Shown one piece after another: positions 11,193-22,679 of a DNA stretch of 64,000 bases. Below the pieces are notes generated by a model. That model did no database searches and was not told the DNA's origin. It saw nothing but the letters and a program-made list of their open reading frames with translations. The position numbers and the translations under genes were made by a program. Source of the stretch: Aspidapion aeneum (Eukaryota > Arthropoda > Insecta > Coleoptera > Brentidae); contig OY755039.1 of assembly GCA_963576565.1 (NCBI GenBank), positions 68,762,886-68,826,885 of the forward strand. The letters are read 5' to 3'. Position 1 is the first letter of the stretch, and every line of letters begins with the position of its first letter.

Positions 11193-11967
11193 CCCAGGTA
11201 GCAAGGTCACGTTTTTTAAACGTCAAAAACAGGTCATTTTTAATGACCATTGACATCTCTAATCTGACGTGTAAATGACCTTTAAATGACGTTCAAAACA
11301 CACACACAAAATTACGTCATTTTTAGACGTTTTAAAGACGTCAGCAATATGACGTATTTGGGACCAAATTAGAACATTAGACACACACAGAGACACAAAC
11401 CTATTTATGACTTTTTTTAAACTCGTCTGAATATATGAAATATTCCCTGCAGTTGAGAACACTGAAGGAAACTTAGACACAGAAGGTGACTCTTCTGTGA
11501 CTTAGACCTGGAAGTACTGGAACAGGTACAGCGGTGTTCGTCTGTGAGGTACAGATCAAAATAGACTTATACCTAGACTTACACATCTCCAGCTTGAAGC
11601 TGAAGACATAGATAAAGGATTTTTGCTGCGGTTCAGTCAGCTTGCGAAAGAAGCCTCAAAGTTTGTCTTGATCTAATATTTAATTTATTTTACATACGTA
11701 CCCCCAAATTCCGTATAAATCCGGTCAAGTATTGACTGGGGCACCATCTATGTAAGTATGAGTGTATGTCCCTTGGACAAAGTGTGCAGTGTGGGTAGTG
11801 ACCAATATATCACGTTTTTCAGACGTCAAAAACTACACTACGAAAAGACGTCAAGTAACTGACGCCTTAAAGACAACATTTTTTGGTAGATGACCTGCTG
11901 GTCATCCAAATGACCACTTTTCGACGAAAAAAATTGATTGTCATTTGATGACCACTTGCTACCTGGG
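11193..11967. mobile_element. 775-bp TA-flanked inverted-repeat element rich in TGACGT motifs
   Basis: 13-bp perfect inverted ends: CCCAGGTAGCAAG (11,193-11,205) and CTTGCTACCTGGG (11,955-11,967), flanked by TA on both sides (11,191-11,192 and 11,968-11,969). The subterminal 150 bp on each side carry many TGACGT/GACGTC and AATGACC motifs in both orientations. No transposase. The TA target fits a Tc1/mariner-like or related MITE, but the superfamily is not proven. Confidence 0.75.
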
Positions 11968-12169
11968 TAGCTATTTAGGGAGCTAGAAAGCTTAATATAA
12001 ACCCTGCCATTCATTAATGAGCTATTCTGTTGTATATAGTGGTTGAGTGCTTGTTGTTGACTATATTTGAAAAAATTGTCATGTGTCACCTGTCAGATGT
12101 TCTAGCTGTCAAATTTTACATTTTACATATCATATGTCATCTGTCACATTACTGGGGTAGTAATTTTTA

Positions 12170-12697
12170 CCTTCTTAACTCGCGTAGCAATGGCTAGAAA
12201 AGGTATTAGTTTTGACGAAAAATTTTTTTTTGAGATAAAGCCGAAAATGTGTTATTTGGGTGTATTTTGACCTATCTTAGCAAGATCGTCGTGATGTTGA
12301 ACATATTTTCATAAAATTTTCAGGTAAAAAAGTGTTCGACACTTTTACGAGCTGATTAGATTTTGGTCAACGGGTTAATAGTAATGACAGTTTTTTGACA
12401 ATTAAAAAATTTAATAAATGCTAACTTTTTAATGGAGCGTCGTATAAATATGCGGTTTTCGAAATGTAGTAGACTACATTTTGCTCAATAATTTGTGTTA
12501 TAAACAAAAACTGCGTTTAAGGCTCATATAAACCTCATATCATAATTTTTGAGATAACTTTTTGATAGTTATCAGCTGTTTACCATAACAAATAGCATAG
12601 GCCAACGAAAAAAAGTTGTACAAAGTTGTCCCAAGAATAATGATATGACCTATACTATGGCTTCACTTGAAATGTGCTAATAGCCTAGCTGGGAAGG
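12170..12697. mobile_element. MITE (CCTTCNTAGCC family), copy 1, interrupted
   Basis: Sister of 23,583-23,978. Both start CCTTC..., then GCAATGGCTAGA(A/G)AAGGTATTAGTTT, and share GACAGTTTTTTGACA and an end (C)TAG(C/G)...GGAAGG followed by TATCAGATCC. This copy has TA on each side and is longer because a short palindromic MITE (12,536-12,648) sits in it. No coding capacity. Confidence 0.65.
12536..12648. repeat. short palindromic MITE, copy 2, nested
   Basis: Near-identical to 61,820-61,931 (ATCATAATTTTTGAGATAAC, then ATCAGCTGTTTACCATAACA, then ATAGCATAGGCCAAC). Ends CATATCATA/TGATATG are inverted. It lies inside the 12,170-12,697 MITE and is absent from the sister MITE at 23,583-23,978, which confirms it as a discrete insertion. 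Confidence 0.7.
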
Positions 12698-13620
12698 TAT
12701 CAGATCCGTCATAGATCCATTTACTTTTTTGATAAAGGGAACTAAAAATCAAAGGCATCCACCAAGTGACTTGTGTGGATATGTGTGTATATATGTAGGT
12801 GTGCCTAATACCTTTCTTGTATCCATAACTCATGTAGTTATACAATTCGATTAACGTTTTATATGTAAGTTACCTGTGATGAGGAAAAACTCTAATTGAA
12901 TTGTCAGAGCTACCCTATGTGGCAAAACAAAATAGCAGCTATTTGAAAATTGAAACTTAATAAAAGCCAACACTAAAGAACGCAATATATGCACAAATTA
13001 ATGGTACCCCCAATAATGTGACAGTTGATATATGGCATTTGACTGGTAAAATTTGACAGTTATAACATCTGACAGGTGACAAATGACAACTTTTTCAATT
13101 ATAGTCAATAACAAACACTTACCCAGCATACCACAGAATAGAGCAATATTGGCATGAATGAATGACAGGATTCATATTAAGCTTTCTAACTTTCTTACCA
13201 TAATAGCTAGCTAAAAGTTGCACTGTTCGAAAGCAGATTACCTGATCTACACAACGCATCTATTAATTTTTACTTCGGGTTTTTGCTTTCGAGTAGAAAA
13301 GAACCCTAACATGTACTTGTAACGTAATTTAAAATATCATTTTACTTTAAATGAGAGCAATATTACTCTAGCTATGAAGCAACTGAAAGAAAAATATCAG
13401 TTTTAATAGCCAAAACATCGAATTTTTGCAAAGTTGTGACTTGGAAGCTACCTTCGAAAGCAGGGACGCTGTCATACATCAAAAGAAGCAAACTTAAGGG
13501 TGCTATAAAAAAGTGTTTTTAATGTTTTTTGCTAAGATGCGTTCTTTCGCTAAAAAAATCACTTTTTAAAAAAATATTTAAAACATTTTTAGGAACCACC
13601 TCCTTTAAGGTTGCTTTTTG

Positions 13621-15590
13621 GGGTATGATTCACATAACCTTAAAACTTTAAAGCATATAAAATTATAGTACATATTATCATCTTCTAGAGAGTGTAAAAA
13701 AATTTTACAAACCAAAAAGATATTGTTTTATATTTTGAACGCCATTTTGGATAATAATAGACATATGTTATTTATTATGAAATACTTATAATCGGCGACC
13801 CTTATTTTGTATAAATTGATATATTATACGGAAAAACTAGTTGTGGCAAACCAGAAAGAAAAAATAAATTTTTTATCTGAACTTCGGCGGAAATTTAAAA
13901 TTTTTAATGTCAAATTGTAACTTTTTATAAATTTTTACAAAATTTGGCTTACTATTGCTAAAATACAAAAAAAAATCTAAAAATTTTATTTGATCTACAG
14001 GTTATGAAGGTAACTTTTAGTTTTGACATATTAAGCGCTATCTTTTTGTCGGCTGTGGAACTTATTTTTTTCCAGTATGTTTAAAGAGATGGTCAATCAG
14101 TCAGAAAATATCGAAGAAAAACGATTTTTTTAATAGCCGCCCGCCATTTCGTTTTGAAGTGACAAGTGTAATTTTTTTACATGTTTGCATTAAGTGGTTT
14201 ATACTGGGACTTTCCATCCAATCAGGATCTACCACCCAGTTTCGCAAATTGGTGAGAAGCTGGAGCATTGTATACATGACAAACAAATTAGAGGAGAAAT
14301 ATGGGACATACCCATGCATTCTCACATGCGGTAATTGCAGCCAGCACTGCTATTTAATTATTAATGTTCCTTTTTCGGGTAGACATGATTTCGGTTACTG
14401 CGCATGCGTTAGTTTTGATGGTTTTGGAACATCCTTCGATACGTCACTACATTATTTGGCAATTGTCAGAAGTTAAGGGTTATATCAATTATTTTTTTCT
14501 AAAAAGTAGTTGATTGGGTGAAAATGTATTAAATTGTGCATTCAAAATATATTTTTTTTTTAACTTTTTCTGCAGGTTTATTGTTGACACCATGAAGAGT
14601 GTTTAATGGCATTTATAAATCACTCTTAACTTTATTAACAAATTATAAAGTAAAATACAAGTGGTTACCTATGGAATGGCGTTTCCATACTTATCCCGGA
14701 CATTTTTCGACAAACCGCACATGTTTTACATGAATTATTTACCATTTTTTACAGAAAAAAACATAATTCTACACGACAAACGCAAAACACCGCATAACGT
14801 AAATAAGCAACAAAGGTGGCCTCCATCCACATGGCAGCTATGTGTCTACATGACAAGACACTTAAAAATTCGCGTCCCCGAATTAAAATATGGCATTGTT
14901 TTACTTTTCAATTCTTTGAACATGTATTTATGCTATAACGTATTTGATGACAAATAACTTTTGTGTTGTGACAAGGAATGCAACATTTTGTCGCGTTTAC
15001 TCTTGTGCCGCGTTTAATCTTGTTCGGCCCAAACCCATGGAAAACAGAATAAATATTTAAATTACTTAGTCGGTTACTTGATTAATAGTATATCCATTAA
15101 TAGAAACTTACGGAATAATTTGAAATTTCTAATCTTCGAGTACAATCATAACATATTCGCGTTACGCGTGAACTAACTCTAAACATAAAGTTAGCAAGAT
15201 TCCCTGAATTCAATCGAAATTCGCCTCAATTTACAAGCAATAAAGCAGCAACGATCGCAAACTACAGATCAGACCCCAACTAATAGCCAAGATATCGCAA
15301 AACATCGTATAGGCATAATAATATTTTATGGTATATGCTGCGGTTATTGTAGACGAGCTACAAATCTATGAAAGCAACGTAAATATATCTCCGAGCACAA
15401 GTCTGACACAGCTCCGCGATAAGTGGCCTTGGTGTATTAAATACCTCAGACCTCTACGCCTAATCAATATCTTCTTTGGCCTAACCATAGTAATCTGTAT
15501 CAGACCCATGTAGCCGAGACAACAATGAAAAAAATAATTTTACTTGAGAAACTCGAACTTTGACAAATCACCCAAAAAAGGTGTATGTTC
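13621..15590. other. AT-rich DNA, no gene recognised
   Basis: Open frames here (for example 105 codons at 14,159-14,476 and 98 codons at 14,661-14,957) show no family motif that I recognise. A segment near 13,890-13,990 loosely resembles 24,035-24,130 (AATGTCAAATTGTAACTTT). Nothing else supportable. Confidence 0.4.
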
Positions 15591-15599
15591 TTGGTTTCA

Positions 15600-17205
15600 C
15601 TCCATCTATATATTCTATCTATTTAGCCTTTTTCGATCCATCTTTGGATATAGGCCTCCCCCAATATCTTCCAATTTTCTCTGTCACCGGGTTCATCCAT
15701 CTAGCTTCCGCATGTTTCTTCAAATCGTCCGCCCCATCTCATTTGGCGTCTTCCCCTACTTCTTTTATTTTCCCAGGGACTCCAGTTTACAATACATTTG
15801 TTCCATCGATGTCTGATACCGGCAAATTTCCATTAATTTTGCTACTTCTCCTCTGACATCCCTTACTTTTGTTTTATTTCTTATTCATTCATTAATTTTC
15901 TATCTGTTACCTTCACATGTAACATTTGTCTTTACATTGATCTTTGGGCTTTTGTCCCCTTATCCATGTTTGAATATGTAAGTATCCAGGTCTGGGTTCC
16001 ATAGGTAAGTTTAGGAAGGATACATTGGTTATATACTTTCGTTTTGAGGTACTGACGATATTTTTTATTTTTTAATATGTAGCTTAATTTACCGAATGCT
16101 GCCCAGGCCAGGTTCTTTTAGTTTAATAATTTTTCCCAGTTATATATCGACTGTATACTGGCAAAAGTAAAAAAAGTTAGTTTTAAGAAAATCACATTTT
16201 AAGAATATCTGAAATTAGGAACAATATTTTGAGACATTGGTTTAAGTCAGAAACTCCTGAATTTTTATATTGGATATTAGAGAACGTATGTAATTGTGTA
16301 AAAACAAGTTTTTTTTTTGAATAAATTTAGTTGTTTTTTATAGATTTTGTCAAGTCTGTGATATTATGTATTTTTTAAATTTGCTTTTAACGCCCTGCCT
16401 TGATCACGGCCGATTTTACTAATATAAAGACTATTAAAGATTGTTTTTCTTAATTAATATGAAAATATTTTAAAAACTAAAATAAATGACTTAGTGTATT
16501 TTGCTTGTATACCGACGATATATTCCTCCATTTGTTCTATTTTCTCTTGGCTAATTCTGATCGTGATATCTTTATCTATGTTTGTTATGATTTTAGTTTT
16601 AGTGTAGTTCATACTCAAGCCTATACTTTTAGCTGCTGTATCCAGTTCTTCCACCATTTTTATCAGTTCTTCTTTTTATCTGTTATTAAGGCGATATTAT
16701 CAGCATATCTTAGGTAGTTTAAGTATTATCCGTTTACTTTGATGCCCATTTCTTCCCAATCTAAATTTTTAAAAACATCTTCTAGGGCCTGGTTAGATAG
16801 TTTAGGGGATATTGTGTCACCTTATCTGCCTCTTCTTATGTGGATTGCCTTGGTTCCTTCGTGGATTTTGATTTCTGTTGTTGCTTTGGTATATATATTG
16901 GCTATTTAATCTGTGTATGTGTGATCTACTCGGCTATTAATTAAAGATGCTTTTACTGTCCAGTGCTGAGTGCTATCGAAAGCTTTTTCAAACTCTATAA
17001 ATGCAATATATAGTGGGATGTTGTATTCGTTGGCTCGTTCTGTTAGGATCTTCATGTTTAATAGGTGGTCAAATGTACTGAAATCTTTTCTGAACCTGCT
17101 TGTTGCTGTTGATTGATATCGGCCAAATTTTGTTGTTAGTCTACCTGTTAATATTTTCGTGAATAGCTTATATGAAGTCATGACTAACAGGCTGACTTCT
17201 CATAC
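15600..17205 (-). pseudogene. RTE-like retrotransposon (family A), split by a MITE
   Basis: Best-preserved family A copy. Minus-strand order: SYKLFTKILTGRL and FRKDFSTFDHLL (fingers), FEKAFDS (palm, about 16,965-17,000), then the catalytic box near 16,700 reading YADN in place of the usual YADD, then GLSMNYTKTKI (about 16,590). Past the insertion at 16,158-16,507 it continues with LAWAAFGKLSYILKN (16,080-16,115), LTYGTQTW and the C-terminal tail to about 15,640, ending in a degenerate ATAG repeat. Stops and frameshifts are frequent. The Asp-to-Asn change in the metal-binding pair alone would abolish polymerisation. The endonuclease domain is absent (5-prime truncation). Confidence 0.85.
16158..16507. 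mobile_element. 350-bp MITE inserted in the RTE copy
   Basis: Begins CTGGCAAAAG and ends ATTTTGCTTG (imperfect inverted repeat), with TATA on each side (16,154-16,157 and 16,508-16,511). RTE reading frame is recognisable immediately on both sides, which fixes the boundaries. A TA-type target and CTGGCAAAA start suggest a Tc1/mariner relative. Confidence 0.6.
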
Positions 17206-17702
17206 ATAGCTTTATTCGGCCGAGACGCCTAACTTTTTTCTTTGCGAAATCTCTTTAAAGTGATTCCTAACAGAATGCGCGGGCGCAAAAATCTTTTGAG
17301 CTTCGGACTGACTAAACCAAGCATATGATTTAGGAGATAATGTCGCCGTTTACTTGCAAAACAGGTGTTCTTAAATTATCTCTAAATTATAAGATGAAAA
17401 AAGTTCCATTAAACAATTAGTAACCGGCAATTTTTTTTCTGCAGCTTAAGAAATGTGTTTAAAAGTTAATGGCAATATTCAAGTATTTTTGCTCGAGAAA
17501 AAGTTAGACGTGTCGGCCAAATATGGCTATGTACGATAATTTAGCCAGTTAGAAATCACTTAAAAATATACCAGTGTACTGTGGACTATTTGAGTTAGAT
17601 GCCATTTAATATTTTTGCAACTTGCCATTTCTAAAGCTTTAGGTCACTTTTGTCAAATTTGAAGGCAACTTCACTACTCAATATGCTACAAAAAATAATA
17701 TA

Positions 17703-17790
17703 GGTATATTTCTTATTGCCCCATTATACTATTTTTTATTACCACACGATAGTCAAAACGAAAGGGTAATAAGAAATATTTCCATTCTGA
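17703..17790. repeat. 88-bp hairpin
   Basis: ATATTTCTTATTGCCC on the left pairs with GGGTAATAAGAAATAT on the right, with a short AT-rich loop. Could be a tiny MITE; no target duplication verified. Confidence 0.5.
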
Positions 17791-18159
17791 ACTACTTGTT
17801 TATGGCAAGCAACATTTAAAACAATACATAACGTCTTACATTTGAGAACAAACTTAAGTATTAAAACTGAAAATAAAGTTTTTCCTTCAGACAAAAAAAA
17901 ATGTTATAAGAAATGGTTTACTTCTCAAAAATATATTTAAAAAAGAGCACAAAAGTGCTAAAAGTTTATTAATATTGTAGTAGAAAAATTATTAAAGGTT
18001 TTCTTCAGATATCTTAAATGACAAAATGCAAGAGTAGCATTATTTCCTACCCCTGTTTCTTATTCCCCTACCTTCCTCTATTTCAAATAAATGGATTCCG
18101 TCTTTGAGTATATGACCCATATAATTTACTCAATGATTCCGCTCAACTCTGCAGTGATC

Positions 18160-18325
18160 TGTGCAGCCAGCGCCACCAAATAGCATGGAATTTAATAGAA
18201 GCTCGTTAAAAACAATCGCGCACGTTCTACGTACCTCAAAATCTTTATGTTAACCGTCCGTGAGGTTACGGAGTTCCACGGAAGCCGTTAACGACATCTG
18301 ATGTTCAAATGTCAATAGTGTTTTT
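18160..18325. repeat. interspersed repeat, copy 2 (partner at 6115-6290)
   Basis: Diverged partner of the block at 6115-6290 in the same orientation. No coding content. Confidence 0.5.
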
Positions 18326-19221
18326 TAACTCCATGAACATCCCTTAAATTGAAAAAAAATCTTGCTTCATATTCTAACGTATCGTTATCTAAAACACGAA
18401 GTAGGTCTTTGTGTTTAGTTTATCAGTTTGATTTGATTTAATATAGGAAAAAGTACACATATTTTGTAAGCCATTTTTAAGACATGCAAATAATTTGGCA
18501 AAATTACTTTCGAAAGTCACTTGAGAAATATATTAACAGCGACGTAAAAAAATGCTGAAATTCTCGCGAGTCAAGCATTTTCTAAATTGTTCAGGCTTGT
18601 ACAGCACATCCTTAAAAGAAAATTGCACTTTCCGATAACGAGCTGCTTCGAAATATTCAAAGCACATAATTTAGTAGACACGCCATCAAATATTTGTTTT
18701 AAAAAAATGATAAGCGACCTGAGCCCAATAGAGCCCACATCTATCTAATACACATGTTATTTTTAGCTTCTTAAATGTTTTTTTTTGTTAACAGTATCTC
18801 AACTTTTGTTATTCTTGCTAAGTAGACATCTTGTTCTATAGTCAAACATGTATTTCTACCAATTTGTTCTCTACGTCCTTAGACTTAACATGATTTCTTA
18901 ATGCCCTTCTAGCTATGTATAGCATTTACTTATTGCTCGAAAACTGAGTTACCCACTTTTAATGGAAGCCATTGTTCTTTCCAATTGCTGCTGGCTCTAC
19001 CAGCCGTAATTTTTTTGTCGACATATTAAAAGAAAAACAAAAATTAATTAAAAAACAGCCAGTTCTTAACAAGGCCGGCCCTTATTAGTAAGCAATCAAA
19101 AGAGCCCTCTTAGGCTGAACCAAAAAAGTCTCATTTGTACAGATAAAACTCAATGAACCCGGAAAATTATAAAATTTATCTTAACTCAAATTTAACTTAT
19201 CAAAACAATGAACACTAAAGA

Positions 19222-19735
19222 ATGTTTTTACCGCCTTTTAACCAAAAGTACCTACCCGTTTTCGCGAAGTTAAGATATCGCCAAAAAAGAAAAAAATCTG
19301 CTTTCTTATATAAAGAGTTCTTAAATGCTGTACTCACTCTTGATGTAACACCAGCAAGTCGTAACGAATTGAAGCAGTTGACCCCGCACTTACCCGTAGC
19401 TTGGATAGTCTCGAACATCAAAGAACTGTGGGCGATCTATCTCTCTTCTACAGGTTTTATCACGGAAAATGCTCTGAAGAGTTGGCACGTATGATCCCCC
19501 CGGGAGTAGCACCTACTAGGCGAACACGTCAAACAGACGGTAACCATCAATTTATTGTCAAAATAGAGGCACCAAGAACCTCATTATATCAGAATTCATA
19601 TCTCTGGAGAACAGCATCGCTGTGGAATAAACTCCCTGCGACAGTTTTCCCTGCAGGTTACAACCTGAACCGTTTCAAAACCAACACACACCAATATTTC
19701 CGCGCACTTGCCGCTTCTCGAGCGTGATAGGGATC
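19222..19735 (+). pseudogene. non-LTR retrotransposon C-terminus (third family)
   Basis: A frame running from the stop at 19,362 to the stop at 19,728 reads as the carboxy end of a reverse transcriptase protein: LDSLEHQRTVGDLSLFYRFY, then CSEELARMIPP, RRTRQTDGN, LWRTASLWNKLPA, and a C-terminal SRA. The pattern SLEHxRxV...LFYR...LWNxLP is common to several non-LTR clades (CR1/L2/jockey-like); I do not assign one. Upstream frame 19,222-19,390 continues it after a frameshift. A run of A at 19,759-19,768 follows the stop closely and may mark the element's 3-prime end. No polymerase core, so it is a truncated relic. Confidence 0.8.
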
Positions 19736-19783
19736 TAGTTGCGAGTGCGCATACCCGTAAAAAAAAAAGTGCTTGCGGCTAGA

Positions 19784-20599
19784 CAAGACGCTAGCCCTAC
19801 CAAGTTCACTTTGGCTCCCTGACTTCCGCATGCGCAGATCTACCAATATTATTTACCTCATGTATTACAATAGATGAACAGGGTGATTTTCACTTGATTT
19901 CTAACCACATGAAAATAGAAAGTTTCAAAAACCTAACCTAACGAAACCTAATCAAATCTAACCGGACCGAACCAAAGCAAACTGAACCAATAATTTTCTT
20001 CAAAAACAAAACTTTCCTGACTTACTACCCGGGATCCTAGAAGATGTGAATCCGAACCGAACCGAACCGAATTGAACCAAACTGAACCGAACCGAACCGA
20101 ACCAAAGCAAACTGAACCAACAATTTTTTTCAAAAAAAAACTTTCCTGACTTCTTTCCCGGGATCCTAGAGGGTGTGAATCCGAACCGAACCGAACCGAA
20201 CTGAATCGAACCGAACCTATCCAAGCCTAACCATACCCAACTAAACCTAATTAGCAGTGTTGTAGTTTAGTTTGGTTAGGTTTGGTTCGCTTCGGTTCGG
20301 TTCGGATTCACATCCTCTAGGATCCCGGGTAGGAAGTCAGGAAAGTTTTTTTTTATATTTATTGGTTCAGTTTGCTTTGGTTCGGTTCGGTTAGATTTGA
20401 TTAGGTTTCGTTAGGTTAGGTTTTTCAAACTTTCTATTTTATGTGGTTAGAAATCAAGTGAAAATCTGTTCGGTTCGGTTCGGTTCGGTTCATCGGAATC
20501 CTGTTCATTTATTGTAATACATGAGGTAAATAATATTGGTAGATCTGCGCATGCGGAAGTCAGGGAGCCAAAGTGAACTTGGTAGGGCTAGCGTCTTGT
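19784..20599. mobile_element. foldback element with CCGAA/TTCGG arms
   Basis: An 816-bp inverted repeat. Outer match: ACAAGACGCTAGCCCTACC (19,784-19,802) against its complement ending at 20,599, then GCATGCGCAGATCTACCAATA, then AAATCAAGTGAAAAT. Both arms carry runs of CCGAA (left) or TTCGG (right) edged by TTAGG units, and a module ACTTTCCTGACTT...CCCGGGATCCTAGA(G/A)G(G/A)TGTGAA. The left arm holds that module twice in tandem (about 20,011-20,060 and 20,138-20,185), the right arm once (20,305-20,350). Same module at 52,100-52,135 and 52,385-52,425. Non-coding; probably an active-in-the-past foldback family. Confidence 0.8.
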
Positions 20600-20950
20600 A
20601 TGAAGTCTAGGAGTACGTATACACCAAACTGCTCCTCAAACTCGCGCGCTGCTCCCTCTCGCGCAAGCACGAATTCGTCCTGTTTTGTGTTTTCGAGTTG
20701 CGCACGCGCCGCTTGCAAGCCATTTGCCGAAAACCAGCTTTCTTCGGCTCCTCTTTGTGTGTTCGAAGATCCTTTGAGACGCCATCGGCAGTTTGTTGTC
20801 GAGTTTTTATTTCAATGCGGGTTTGCGGTTTTTTCGTCGAACACATATGGAGTGCGAGCGGCGTACACGCGGTGTATTCGTAGAGCAGTTTGGTATATAC
20901 GCACTTTAAGGGGTAGGATGAAAGTTTTCTACTCTAGTGTCTTTGTGACC
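20600..20950. other. GC- and CpG-rich patch, function unknown
   Basis: Much richer in GC than its surroundings (GCGCGCTGCTCCCTCTCGCGC, TGCGCACGCGCCGCTTGC). Open in several overlapping frames (134 codons at 20,573-20,977 +), which is expected from base composition; no domain recognised. It could be the 5-prime UTR/promoter of a retroelement or a host promoter; neither is demonstrated. Confidence 0.4.
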
Positions 20951-21939
20951 GGTACAGTTTTTACGAATCTTATTTGACTTAGGTCCTTTAATGAGTATAT
21001 CGCATCTTATGAGGAACACCCTTTATTAGTAACCTTATTTTATACCTAAAATCGTTAACACATACGATATTTTGAAGCAAAATAGCATTGCGGGAGAACT
21101 AATCCCAACTAACAAGTCGCAAACTTTCGGGCAATTAGTGGTGTGCGCGGATTGGGTGAAGCGATAATTCCTATACTCCTTCGATAGCAATCTGAAGTGG
21201 CTTAGTCGTCGGATTACCCGCCGAACTTCGAAACACTAGATTACATGTCTTCGGAATTACCTATCTTATCTTCTATACTGTTTAATACACAGCTGGATCA
21301 ATGATACTCAATCAATAAGACTTTAAGCGAAATTACGCTTAACCGTCTTCGGATAATTTAAGAGCCATCATTATTGCTCAGATAAAACGTTTTTATAAAA
21401 TTATATTTTACTCGTAACGGATAAGGTCACTTTTGTTTGTTTGTATGACTGGTGTGGTGAGGTTTGCTAAACCCAAAATGAAAACGTCTATTCTGCTTAA
21501 TCTCGACAGTATCTATAATATTGAGAGTTTTACAATTTTGAGATTGTTATCTCCAGTTAAATAACTTAAATTTTGTGGAATACGCTCATTTTTAAAAAAC
21601 AAGTTAACAACATTTTTAAAAATACACCCTTACTACAGTGTGTGCGAAAGTTTGCTTAACAAATGAGGATTTTCTTTAAATTACGTTAACCAAAAAACTC
21701 TTTTCTGCAGATGAGTTTTGCTTGTCCAAAAACTTATTTAACATCAATGAGTATGTGGCCCATATAGAGTGGCAACCAGCGAGCCTTGCGATATTGAGGG
21801 GCAGATGGCGCTGGAATAAATTCGTCTAGTAGGTTAGGTTATTAAAATGCAAATATTTCAAAACGGCTGAATCAAATGTCAACTCAACTCAACTCAACTT
21901 GTTACATATTTTTCACAACAGAAAAAGAAGCCCTGTACA
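20951..21939. other. AT-rich DNA, no gene recognised
   Basis: Nothing coding identified. Contains a short (CAACT)n tract at 21,881-21,899. Confidence 0.45.
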
Positions 21940-21959
21940 TACAGGGTTTTTTATTTAAA

Positions 21960-22203
21960 AAAATAAACTATATATCGTTCAACTTTGCTAATTCAAACGT
22001 TACCCTGAGATCAATAATTACCGGAGATAGCTATTAAGTAAAATATGGTCAAACACCCGGTACGTGACATATGTCAACTTTTCTGAAATTTTCAAAAAAT
22101 CTCTGCTTTTTTACCGAGATTTCTTATTTTATCTGGTTTTTTACGTTAACCTTTGAGAAAGACAAAAATGCTTTTTCTTTACTTTTTCCGCCGCCATCTT
22201 TAA
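21960..22203. repeat. repeat Y, copy 1, left part (split by a TTAA element)
   Basis: Inverted relative to 49,560-49,745: both have ACCCGGTACGTGACAT(AT)GTCAACTTTT, a TTAACC block and CCGCCGCCATCT. In this copy the sequence after CCGCCATCT is interrupted by the element at 22,204-23,431 and resumes at 23,432 with TTAAAAAGTAAATGA. The other copy is uninterrupted. Confidence 0.75.
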
Positions 22204-22607
22204 CCCGGTGTTGGTACACCTATTTTTCCTAACATGGATGGTACACCCGGTATTGCGTTTGAAGTAAACAGTAGACATAAAATTTTAATATGATGTTGTG
22301 TTTTAATTTTTTGAACCTTTTTGACGTTGAAAAAAAAATATAACATTAGTAATGTAGTGTTAGAAACCAAAATACATTTTTAGGTAACAAGGGCATTTTT
22401 CTAAAAATTAAAAATATATTTTTTTAAAATAGCGTCAAAATTGCTAGAAGTAATTTAGAACCTAAATTTTTATTTTATTTCGAAGATAATACATAAGAAA
22501 ATAGAAAAAATAAAAAAATATTTGACTAAATATTTTCAAGCAGTAAAATCCAGGGGCGTACTTTTGAAACAAAATTTCGGACTTCCATTGCCTTTATTTA
22601 TTTTAAA

Positions 22608-22639
22608 CACGACGTTTCGGTTAGTAATTATCTCTAGCC
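22608..22639 (-). ncRNA. degenerate hammerhead-like motif at Penelope 3-prime end
   Basis: Minus strand reads GGCTAGAGATAATTACT then AACCGAAACGTCGTG. The GAAAC and GTC elements of a hammerhead core are present; the CUGAUGA box is degenerate (CTAGAGA). Penelope-like elements are known to carry hammerhead motifs in their terminal repeats. Unlikely to be active. Confidence 0.3.
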
Positions 22640-22679
22640 GTTTTTAAGTGTAATCTAAACAATCTAGTCTATAGGCTAC

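Larger units (their letters stand above)
10200..13620. mobile_element. 3.4 kb foldback-like element with nested insertions
   Basis: Inverted arms are visible at several levels. Outer: about 10,205-10,440 against 13,400-13,620 (GCATCTTAGC, CCCTTAAGT, TTTTTTAGCGAAA). Middle: 11,128-11,190 against 13,200-13,265 (AGGTAATCTGCTTTCGAAC). Inner: 11,973-12,165 against 12,998-13,190 (AGAAAGCTTAATAT, GTCACCTGTCAGATGT). Arm identity is modest, so it is old. The elements at 11,193-11,967 and 12,170-12,697 interrupt it. No transposase seen; a non-autonomous foldback is the likely reading. Confidence 0.6.
17206..19215. other. AT-rich DNA with small repeats
   Basis: No gene recognised. Holds a hairpin at 17,703-17,790 and the diverged repeat at 18,160-18,325. 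Confidence 0.45.

Noticed and set aside
14101..14957. Open frames of 74-105 codons taken as possible small genes
   Set aside because: They overlap on both strands, have no recognisable motif, and sit in AT-rich DNA where such lengths arise by chance.
20573..20977. 134-codon frame as a secreted or Cys-rich protein
   Set aside because: Competing frames on both strands exist in the same GC-rich block; Ser/Ala/Arg/Cys richness follows from GC content, and there is no domain.
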